Origin: Anaspis maculata
Taxonomy: Eukaryota; Arthropoda; Insecta; Coleoptera; Scraptiidae
Reading direction: 5' to 3'
DNA: 64,000 nt
NCBI GenBank assembly: GCA_949128115.1
Contig: OX421964.1
Coordinates: 32,976,177 to 33,040,176, forward strand
Position 1 is the stretch's first letter; each line of letters begins with the position of its first letter. Of this stretch, positions 19,858-31,800 are shown one piece after another. Both the position numbers and the translations under genes were made by a program. The notes under the pieces were generated by a model, which did not search any database, had not been told where the DNA came from, and saw only the letters and a program-made list of their open reading frames with translations.

Positions 19858-22800
19858 CTGAAAAACCAAATCGGCTTTAAAAGTACTAACTCAATTTTTT
19901 CAAGGAGGGTTATAGAGGGTTACAGCATGAGAGAGCTCAACCCAGATTCTGGGCGGTGTAAATTGAAGCCGCTAGGGCATGCCAAGGAATTGTGTATGCA
20001 ATCCGCAACATACCAACCATTTCGGCTTGACCTTGGGACACTGCGTGACTTTGATGTTGCGCAGGGAATAGCACCGTTATGGTTCAAGATAATCATATTT
20101 TTCAACGAATTTTCCTACTTCCAGATTGGTCCAGGGTGGTCTCAACAACAGGCAGGCAAAGTGACAATGCTTGGTATTAAAGTGCAAGGTACCTTTTATT
20201 TTCTGCCCTCAACATCCAACTATACGGGTTGTCCGCGGGAAAAAACTTACTCTGGAAATAACTCATACAATTTTCAAGATATAAATTTCCACTCTGACAG
20301 TGTTGATCAGCGACGCGGGGGACGTAACTAAGCGGTGTATCACACCTCCCTATTTAAGTGGTTCTTTTTCCATTGTTTTTTTCTGAACTAGAATTTTATT
20401 CTGAATATAGCTGCAGAAACCGAAAAAAAATCCTCAAAAGTGACCTCCGAATTTAAAAAATAGATAAATCATTGCTCAAGCTAGTCAAGTGTTATCTCGC
20501 CAATGTTAAGTTATAGGCATCAAACTTGAAAATTCACGGTGGATGTTAAATTGATTTTTCAATAGGGATGTTAAATTGTACTGCACAGAAATGTCGTTAT
20601 GATAATTGACTGAAAAAATTCATGCCAAGTACCCCTATCCACCCTTCTCACCTGTATCACCCTTCATTGATTGATTTTGGTCGTATTTAAAAAAGTTCTG
20701 AAGAAACATATTTAAAAAAGTTCTGAAGAAACATTTTTTTTGTTTCAACAGCACCGGTGTGAAGACAGCAAACTTGAGATAGCAGAAATTTTACCGAAGA
20801 TTGCCGAACGCCCAGTGGCGCACCACAGATCAAGATTCATACGTGCATGCCTCTAGTTGATGTATTCGGCATAAAGAAAAGTAGAAAAGCTCAATAAAGC
20901 ATGGCAAGATTATGGCACCCGTTTGTGCTTTCACACAAACTCATCAATCGAAATAACTAAACTTAATTTTTCTTTTCTTAATTATTTGAATCATCTCGAC
21001 AATCGAAATTAATTCAGCAATCATTTCTTCGGGAACACAAATTGTGATCACTTTTATATAAACGTAAGTTGTAGAGCTCATCCAGAGCAACAATTTCATG
21101 CAAGAAAATCAACTCGCACTAGGTTTCCCGGGGGTTAAAACTCACCCCAAACACTAAGTTGTCACCTAGAAACCGAGATTTGCATAAAGTGCCCACACAA
21201 AAAAATTGTTTTTTCGGGAACGCAAATTGTGATCCTTTTTATACTGATATAAGTCGTAGAGCTCATCCAGAGCAACAATCATGCAGGAAAATCAACTCGC
21301 ACTAGGTTTCCCGGGGGTTAAAACTCACCCCAAACACTAAGTTGTCACCTAGAAACAGATATTCGCATAAAGTGCTCACACAAAAAAAATGTTTTTTCGG
21401 GAACGCAAATTGTGATCCTTTTTATACTAATATAAGTCGTAGAGCTCATCCAGAGCAACAATTTCATGCAAGAAAATCAACTCGCACTAGGTTTCCCGGG
21501 GGTTAAAACTTACCCCAAACACTAAGTTGTCACCTAGAAACAGAGATTCGCATAAAGTGCTCACACAAAAAAATTGTTTTTTCGGGAACGCAAATTGTGA
21601 TCCTTTTTATACTGATATAAGTCGTAGAGCTCATCCAGAGCAACAATTTCATGCAAGAAAATCAACTCGCACTAGGTTTCCCGGGGGTTAAAACTCACCC
21701 CAAACACTAAGTTGTCACCTAGAAACAGAGATTCGCATAAAGTGCTTACACAAAAAAATTGTTTTTTCGGGAACGCAAATTGTGATCCTTTTTATACTGA
21801 TATAAGTCGTAGAGCTCATCCAGAGCAACAATTTCATGCAAGAAAATCAACTCGCACTAGGTTTCCCGGGGGTTAAAACTCACCCCAAACACTAAGTTGT
21901 CACCTAGAAACAGAGATTCGCATAAAGTGCTCACACAAAAAAATTGTTTTTTCGGGAACGCAAATTGTGATCCTTTTTATACTGATATAAGTCGTAGAGC
22001 TCATCCAGAGCAACAATTTAATGCAAGAAAATCAACTCGCACTAGGTTTCCCGGGGGTTAAAACTCACCCCAAACACTAAGTTGTCACCTAGAAACGGAG
22101 ATTCGCATAAAGTGCTCACACAAAAAAATTGTTTTTTGGGGAACGCAAATTGTGATCCTTTTTATACTGATATAAGTCGTAGAGCTCATCCAGAGCAACA
22201 ATTTCATGCAAGAAAATCAACTCGCACTAGGTTTCCCGGGGGTTAAAACTTACCCCAAACACTAAGTTGTCACCTAGAAACGGAGATTCGCATAAAGTGC
22301 TCACACAAAAAAATTGTTTTTTCGGGAACGCAAATTGTGATCCTTTTTATACTGATATAAGTCGTAGAGCTCATCCAGAGCAACAATTTCATGCAAGAAA
22401 ATCAACTCGCACTAGGTTTCCCGGGGGTTAAAACTTACCCCAAACACTAAGTTGTCACCTAGAAACGGAGATTCGCATAAAGTGCTCACACAAAAAAATT
22501 GTTTTTTCGGGAACGCAAATTGTGATCCTTTTTATACTGATATAAGTCGTAGAGCTCATCCAGAGCAACAGTTTCATGCAAGAAAATCAACTCGCACTAG
22601 GTTTCCCGGGGGTTAAAACTCACCCAAAACACTAAGTTGTCACCTAGAAACGGAGATTCGCATAAAGTGCCCACACAAAAAAATTGTTTTTTCGGGAACG
22701 CAAATTGTGATCCTTTTTATACTGATATAAGTCGTAGAGCTCATCCAGAGCAACAATTTCATGCAAGAAAATCAACTCGCACTAGGTTTCCCGGGGGTTA

Positions 22801-25800
22801 AAACTCACCCAAAACATTAAGTTGTCACCTAGAAACGGAGATTCGCATAAAGTGCCCACACAAAAAAATTGTTTTTTCGGGAACGCAAATTGTCATCCTT
22901 TTTATACTGATATAAGTCGTAGAGCTCATCCAGAGCAACAATTTCATGCAAGAAAATCAACTCGCACTAGGTTTCCCGGGGGTTAAAACTTACCCCAAAC
23001 ACTAAGTTGTCACCTAGAAACGGAGATTCGCATATAGTGCTCACACAAAAAAATTGTTTTTTCGGGAACGCAAATTGTGATCCTTTTTATACTGATATAA
23101 GTCGTAGAGCTCATCCAGAGCAACAATTTCATGCAAGAAAATCAACTCGCACTAGGTTTCCCGGGGGTTAAAACTCACCCCAAACACTAAGTTGTCACCT
23201 AGAAACAGAGATTCGCATAAAGTGCTCACACAAAAAAATTGTTTTTTCGGGAACGCAAATTGTGATCCTTTTTATACTGATATAAGTCGTAGAGCTCATC
23301 CAGAGCAACAGTTTCATGCAAGAAAATCAACTCGCACTAGGTTTCCCGGGGGTTAAAACTCACCCAAAACATTAAGTTGTCACCTAGAAACGGAGACTCG
23401 CATAAAGTGCCCACACAAAAAAATTGTTTTTTCGGGAACGCAAATTGTGATCCTTTTTATACTAATATAAGTCGTAGAGCTCATCCAGAGCAACATGTTC
23501 ATGCAAGAAAATCAACTCGCACTAGGTTACTTGGGGGTTAAAACTCACCCCAAACACTAAGTTGTCACCTAGAAACAGTGATTCGCTAAAAGTGCCCACA
23601 CAAAAAAATTGTTTTTTCGGGAACGCAAATTGTGATCCTTTTTATACTGATATAAGTCGTAGAGCTCATCCAGAGCAACAATTTCATGCAAGAAAACCAA
23701 CTCGCACTAGATTTCCCGGGGGTTAAAACCCACCCCAAACACTAAGTTGTCACCTAGAAACAGAGATTCGCATAAAGTGCTCACACAAAAAAATTGTTTT
23801 TTCGGGAACGCAGATTGTGATCCTTTTTATACTGATATAAGTCGTAGAGCTCATCCAGAGCAACAATTTCATGCAAGAAAATCAACTCGCACTAGGTTTC
23901 TTGGGGGTTAAAACTCACCCCAAACACTAAGTTGTCACCTAGAAACAGAGATTCGCTAAAAGTGCCCACACAAAAAAATTGTTTTTTCGGGAACGCAAAT
24001 TGTGATCCTTTTTATACTGATATAAGTCGTAGAGCTCATCCAGAGCAACAATTTCATGCAAATTTCAATTTTTTTGTGTGAGCACTTTATGCGAATCTCT
24101 GTTTCTAGGTGACAACTTAGTGTTTGGGGTGAGTTCTAACCCCCGGGAAACCTAGTGCGAGTTGATTTTCTTGCATGAAACTGTTGCTCTAGATGAGCTC
24201 TACGACTTATATCAGTATAAAAAGGATCACAATTTGCGTTCCCAAAAAAACAATTTTTTTGTGTGAGCACTTTATGCGAATCTCTGTTTCTAGGTGACAA
24301 CTTAGTGTTTGGGGTGAGTTTTAACCCCCGGGAAACCTAGTGCGAGTTGATTTTCTTGCATGAAATTGTTGCTCTGGATGAGCTCTACGACTTATATCAG
24401 TATAAAAAGGATCACAATTTGCGTTCCCGAAAAAACAATTTTTTTGTGTGAGCACTTTATGCGAATCTCTGTTTCTAGGTGACAACTTAGTGTTTGGGGT
24501 GAGTTTTAACCCCCGGGAAACCTAGTGCGAGTTGATTTCCTTGCATGAAATTGTTGCTCTGGATGAGCTCTACGACTTATATCAGTATAAAAAGGATCAC
24601 AATTTGCGTTCCCGAAAAAACAATTTTTTTGTGTGAGCACTTTATGCGAATCTCTGTTTCTAGGTGACAACTTAGTGTTTGGGGTGAGTTTTAACCCCCG
24701 GGAAACCTAGTGCGAGTTGATTTCCTTGCATGAAATTGTTGCTCTGGATGAGCTCTACGACTTATATCAGTATAAAAAAGATCACGATTTGCGTTCCCGA
24801 AAAAACAATTTTTTTGTGTGGGCACTTTATGCGAATCTCTGTTTCTAGGTGACAACTTAGTGTTTGGGGTGAGCTTTAACCCCCGGGAAACCTAGTGCGA
24901 GTTGATTTTCTTGCATGAAATTGTTGCTCTGGATGAGTCCTACGACTTATATCAGTATAAAAAGGATCACAATTTGCGTTCTCGAAAAAACAATTTTTTT
25001 GTGTGGGCACTTTATGCGAATCTCCGTTTCTAGGTGACAACTTAGTGTTTGGGGTGAGTTTTAACCCCCGGGAAACCTAGTGCGAGTTGATTTTCTTGCA
25101 TGAAATTGTTGCTCTGGATGAGCTCTACGACTTATATCAGTATAAAAAAGATCACAATTTGCGTTCCCGGAAAAACAATTTTTTTGTGTGAGCACTTTAT
25201 GCGAATCTCTGTTTCTAGGTGACAACTTAGTGTTTGGGGTGAGTTTTAACCCCCGGGAAACCTAGTGCGAGTTGATTTTCTTGCATGAAATTGTTGCTCT
25301 GGATGAGTCCTACGACTTATATCAGTATAAAAAGGATCACAATTTGCGTTCCCAAAAAAACAATTTTTTTGTGTGAGCACTTTATGCGAATCTCTGTTTC
25401 TAGGTGACAACTTAGTGTTTGGGGTGAGTTTTAACCCCCGGGAAACCTAGTGCGAGTTGATTTTCTTGCATAAAATTGTTGCTCTGGATGAGGTCTACGA
25501 CTTATATCAGTATAAAAAGGATCACAATTTGCGTTCCCGAAAAAACAATTTTTTTGTGTGAGCACTTTATGCGAATCTCTGTTTCTAGGTGACAACTTAG
25601 TGTTTGGGGTGAGTTTTAACTTCCGGGAAACCTAGTGCGAGTTGATTTTCTTGCATGAAATTGTTGCTCTGGTTGAGCTCTACGACTTATATCAGTATAA
25701 AAAGGATCACAATTTGCGTTCCCGAAAAAACAATTTTTTTGTGTGAGCACTTTATGCGAATCTCTGTTTCTAGGTGACAACTTAGTGTTTGGGGTGAGTT

Positions 25801-28800
25801 TTAACCCCCGGGAAACCTAGTGCGAGTTGATTTCCTTGCATGAAATTGTTGCTCTGGATGAGCTCTACGACTTATATCAGTATAAAAAGGATCACGATTT
25901 GCGTTCCCGAAAAAACAATTTTTTTGTGTGGGCACTTTATGCGAATCTCTGTTTCTAGGTGACAACTTAGTGTTTGGGGTGAGCTTTAACCCCCGGGAAA
26001 CCTAGTGCGAGTTGATTTTCTTGCATGAATTTGTTGCTCTGGATGAGTCCTACGACTTATATCAGTATAAAAAGGATCACAATTTGCGTTCTCGAAAAAA
26101 CAATTTTTTTGTGTGGGCACTTTATGCGAATCTCCGTTTCTAGGTGACAACTTAGTGTTTGGGGTGAGTTTTAACCCCCGGGAAACCTAGTGCGAGTTGA
26201 TTTTCTTGCATGAAATTGTTGCTCTGGATGAGCTCTACGACTTATATCAGTATAAAAAGGATCACAATTTGCGTTCCCGGAAAAACAATTTTTTTGTGTG
26301 AGCACTTTATGCGAATCTCTGTTTCTAGGTGACAACTTAGTGTTTGGGGTGAGTTTTAACCCCCGGAAAACCTAGTGCGAGTTGATTTTCTTGCATGAAA
26401 TTGTTGCTCTGGATGAGCTCTACGACTTATATCAGTATAAGAAGGATCACAATTTGCGTTCCCAAAAAAACAATTTTTTTGAGTGGGCACTTTTAGCGAA
26501 TCTCTGTTTCTAGGTGACAACTTAGTGTTTGGGGTGAGTTTTAACCCCCAAGAAACCTAGCGCGAGTTGATTTTCTTGCATGAAATTGTTGCTCTGGATA
26601 AGCTCTACGACTTATATCAGTATTAAAAGGATCACAATTTGCGTTCCCGAAAAAACAATTTTTTTGTGTGGGCACTTTATGCGAATCTCTGTTTCTAGGT
26701 GACAACTTAGTGTTTGGGGTGAGTTTTAACCCCCGGGAAACCTAGTGCGAGTTGATTTTCTTGCATGAAATTGTTGCTCTGGATGAGCTCTACGACTTAT
26801 ATCAGTATAAGAAGGATCACAATTTGCGTTCCCAAAAAAACAATTTTTTTGAGTGGGCACTTTTAGCGAATCTCTGTTTCTAGGTGACAACTTAGTGTTT
26901 GGGGTGAGTTTTAACCCCCAAGAAACCTAGTGCGAGTTGATTTTCTTGCATGAAATTGTTGCTCTGGATAAGCTCTACGACTTATATCAGTATTAAAAGG
27001 ATCACAATTTGCGTTCCCGAAAAAACAATTTTTTTGTGTGGGCACTTTATGCGAATCTCTGTTTTTAGGTGACAACTTAGTGTTTGGGGTGAGTTTTAAC
27101 CCCCGGGAAACCTAGTGCGAGTTGATTTTCTTGCATGAAATTGTTGCTCTGGATGAGCTCTACGACTTATATCATTATAAAAAGGATCACAATTTGCGTT
27201 CCCGAAAAAACAATTTTTTTGTGTGGGCACTTTTAGCGAATCACTGTTTCTAGGTGACAACTTAGTGTTTGGGGTGAGTTTTAACCCCCAAGTAACCTAG
27301 TGCGAGTTGATTTTCTTGCATGAACATGTTGCTCTGGATGAGCTCTACGACTTATATTAGTATAAAAAGGATCACAATTTGCGATCACAATTTGCGTTCC
27401 CGAAAAAACAATTTTTTTGTGTGAGCACTTTACGCGAATCTCTGTTTCTAGGTGACAACTTAGTGTTTGGGGTGAGTTTTAACCCCCGGGAAACCTAGTG
27501 CGAGTTGATTTCCTTGCATGAAATTGTTGCTCTGGATGAGCTCTACGACTTATATCAGTATAAAAAGGATCACGATTTGCGTTCCCGAAAAAACAATTTT
27601 TTTGTGTGGGCACTTTATGCGAATCTCCGTTTCTAGGTGACAACTTAGTGTTTGGGGTGAGTTTTAACCCCCGGGAAACCTAGTGCGAGTTGATTTTCTT
27701 GCATGAAATTGTTGCTCTGGATGAGCTCTACGACTTATATCAGTATAAAAAGGATCACAATTTGCGTTCCCGAAAAAACAATTTTTTTGTGTGAGCACTT
27801 TATGCGAATCTCTGTTTCTAGGTAACAACTTAGTGTTTGGGGTGAGCTTTAACCCCCGGGAAACCTAGTGCGAGTTGATTTTCTTGCATGAAATTGTTGC
27901 TCTGGATGAGCTCTACGACTTATATCAGTATAAAAAGGATCACAATTTGCGTTCCCGAAAAAACAATTTTTTTGTGTGAGCACTTTATGCGAATCTCTGT
28001 TTCTAGGTGACAACTTAGTGTTTGGGGTGAGTTTTAACCCCCGGGAAACCTAGTGCGAGTTGATTTTCTTGCATGAAATTGTTGCTCTGGATGAGCTCTA
28101 CGACTTATATCAGTATAAAAAGGATCACAATTTGCGTTCCCGAAAAAACAATTTTTTTGTGTGGGCACTTTATGCGAATCTCCGTTTCTAGGTGACAACT
28201 TAATGTTTTGGGTGAGTTTTAACCCCCGGGAAACCTAGTGCGAGTTGATTTTCTTGCATGAAACTGTTGCTCTGGATGAGCTCTACGACTTATATCAGTA
28301 TAAAAAGGATCACAATTTGCGTTCCCGAAAAAACAATTTTTTTGTGTGAGCACTTTATGCGAATCTCTGTTTCTAGGTGACAACTTAGTGTTTGGGGTGA
28401 GTTTTAACCCCCGGGAAACCTAGTGCGAGTTGATTTTCTTGCATGAAATTGTTGCTCTGGATGAGCTCTACGACTTATATCAGTATAAAAAGGATCACAA
28501 TTTGCGTTCCCGAAAAAACAATTTTTTTGTGTAAGCACTTTATGCGAATCTCTGTTTCTAGGTGACAACTTAGTGTTTGGGGTGAGTTTTAACCCCCGGG
28601 AAACCTAGTGCGAGTTGATTTTCTTGCATGAAATTGTTGCTCTGGATGAGCTCTACGACTTATATCAGTATAAAAAGGATCACAATTTGCGTTCCCGAAA
28701 AAACAATTTTTTTGTGTGAGCACTTTATGCGAATCTCTGTTTCTAGGTGACAACTTAGTGTTTGGGGTAAGTTTTAACCCCCGGGAAACCTAGTGCGAGT

Positions 28801-31800
28801 TGATTTTCTTGCATGAAATTGTTGCTCTGGATGAGCTCTACGACTTATATCAGTATAAAAAGGATCACAATTTGCGTTCCCGAAAAAACAATTTTTTTGT
28901 GTGAGCACTTTATGCGAATCTCTGTTTCTAGGTGACAACTTAGTGTTTGGGGTAAGTTTTAACCCCCGGGAAACCTAGTGCGAGTTGATTTTCTTGCATG
29001 AATTTGTTGCTCTGGATGAGTCCTACGACTTATATCAGTATAAAAAGGATCACAATTTGCGTTCTCGAAAAAACAATTTTTTTGTGTGGGCACTTTATGC
29101 GAATCTCCGTTTCTAGGTGACAACTTAGTGTTTGGGGTGAGTTTTAACCCCCGGGAAACCTAGTGCGAGTTGATTTTCTTGCATGAAATTGTTGCTCTGG
29201 ATGAGCTCTACGACTTATATCAGTATAAAAAGGATCACAATTTGCGTTCCCGGAAAAACAATTTTTTTGTGTGAGCACTTTATGCGAATCTCTGTTTCTA
29301 GGTGACAACTTAGTGTTTGGGGTGAGTTTTAACCCCCGGGAAACCTAGTGCGAGTTGATTTTCTTGCATGAAATTGTTGCTCTGGATGAGCTCTACGACT
29401 TATATCAGTATAAGAAGGATCACAATTTGCGTTCCCAAAAAAACAATTTTTTTGAGTGGGCACTTTTAGCGAATCTCTGTTTCTAGGTGACAACTTAGTG
29501 TTTGGGGTGAGTTTTAACCCCCAAGAAACCTAGCGCGAGTTGATTTTCTTGCATGAAATTGTTGCTCTGGATAAGCTCTACGACTTATATCAGTATTAAA
29601 AGGATCACAATTTGCGTTCCCGAAAAAACAATTTTTTTGTGTGGGCACTTTATGCGAATCTCTGTTTCTAGGTGACAACTTAGTGTTTGGGGTGAGTTTT
29701 AACCCCCGGGAAACCTAGTGCGAGTTGATTTTCTTGCATGAAATTGTTGCTCTGGATGAGCTCTACGACTTATATCAGTATAAGAAGGATCACAATTTGC
29801 GTTCCCAAAAAAACAATTTTTTTGAGTGGGCACTTTTAGCGAATCTCTGTTTCTAGGTGACAACTTAGTGTTTGGGGTGAGTTTTAACCCCCAAGAAACC
29901 TAGTGCGAGTTGATTTTCTTGCATGAAATTGTTGCTCTGGATAAGCTCTACGACTTATATCAGTATTAAAAGGATCACAATTTGCGTTCCCGAAAAAACA
30001 ATTTTTTTGTGTGGGCACTTTATGCGAATCTCTGTTTCTAGGTGACAACTTAGTGTTTGGGGTGAGTTTTAACCCCCGGGAAACCTAGTGCGAGTTGATT
30101 TTCTTGCATGAAATTGTTGCTCTGGATGAGCTCTACGACTTATATCAGTATAAAAAGGATCACAATTTGCGTTCCCGAAAAAACAATTTTTTTGTGTGGG
30201 CACTTTTAGCGAATCACTGTTTCTAGGTGACAACTTAGTGTTTGGGGTGAGTTTTAACCCCCAAGTAACCTAGTGCGAGTTGATTTTCTTGCATGAACAT
30301 GTTGCTCTGGATGAGCTCTACGACTTATATTAGTATAAAAAGGATCACAATTTGCGATCACAATTTGCGTTCCCGAAAAAACAATTTTTTTGTGTGAGCA
30401 CTTTACGCGAATCTCTGTTTCTAGGTGACAACTTAGTGTTTGGGGTGAGTTTTAACCCCCGGGAAACCTAGTGCGAGTTGATTTCCTTGCATGAAATTGT
30501 TGCTCTGGATGAGCTCTACGACTTATATCAGTATAAAAAGGATCACGATTTGCGTTCCCGAAAAAACAATTTTTTTGTGTGGGCACTTTATGCGAATCTC
30601 CGTTTCTAGGTGACAACTTAGTGTTTGGGGTGAGTTTTAACCCCCGGGAAACCTAGTGCGAGTTGATTTTCTTGCATGAAATTGTTGCTCTGGATGAGCT
30701 CTACGACTTATATCAGTATAAAAAGGATCACAATTTGCGTTCCCGAAAAAACAATTTTTTTGTGTGAGCACTTTATGCGAATCTCTGTTTCTAGGTAACA
30801 ACTTAGTGTTTGGGGTGAGCTTTAACCCCCGGGAAACCTAGTGCGAGTTGATTTTCTTGCATGAAATTGTTGCTCTGGATGAGTCCTACGACTTATATCA
30901 GTATAAAAAGGATCACAATTTGCGTTCTCGAAAAAACAATTTTTTTGTGTGGGCACTTTATGCGAATCTCCGTTTCTAGGTGACAACTTAGTGTTTTGGG
31001 TGAGTTTTAACCCCCGGGAAACCTAGTGCGAGTTGATTTTCTTGCATGAAACTGTTGCTCTGGATGAGCTCTACGACTTATATCAGTATAAAAAGGATCA
31101 CAATTTGCGTTCCCGAAAAAACAATTTTTTTGTGTGAGCACTTTATGCGAATCTCTGTTTCTAGGTGACAACTTAGTGTTTGGGGTGAGTTTTAACCCCC
31201 GGGAAACCTAGTGCGAGTTGATTTTCTTGCATGAAACTGTTGCTCTGGATGAGCTCTACGACTTATATCAGTATAAAAAGGATCACAATTTGCGTTCCCG
31301 AAAAAACAATTTTTTTGTGTGAGCACTTTATGCGAATCTCTGTTTCTAGGTGACAACTTAGTGTTTGGGGTGAGTTTTAACCCCCGGGAAACCTAGTGCG
31401 AGTTGATTTTCTTGCATGAAATTGTTGCTCTGGATGAGCTCTACGACTTATATCAGTATAAAAAGGATCACAATTTGCGTTCCCGAAAAAACAATTTTTT
31501 TGTGTAAGCACTTTATGCGAATCTCTGTTTCTAGGTGACAACTTAGTGTTTGGGGTGAGTTTTAACCCCCGGGAAACCTAGTGCGAGTTGATTTTCTTGC
31601 ATGAAATTTTTGCTCTGGATGAGCTCTACGACTTATATCAGTATAAAAAGGATCACAATTTGCGTTCCCGAAAAAACATTTTTTTTGTGTGAGCACTTTA
31701 TGCGAATCTCTGTTTCTAGGTGACAACTTAGTGTTTGGGGTAAGTTTTAACCCCCGGGAAACCTAGTGCGAGTTGATTTTCTTGCATGAAATTGTTGCTC

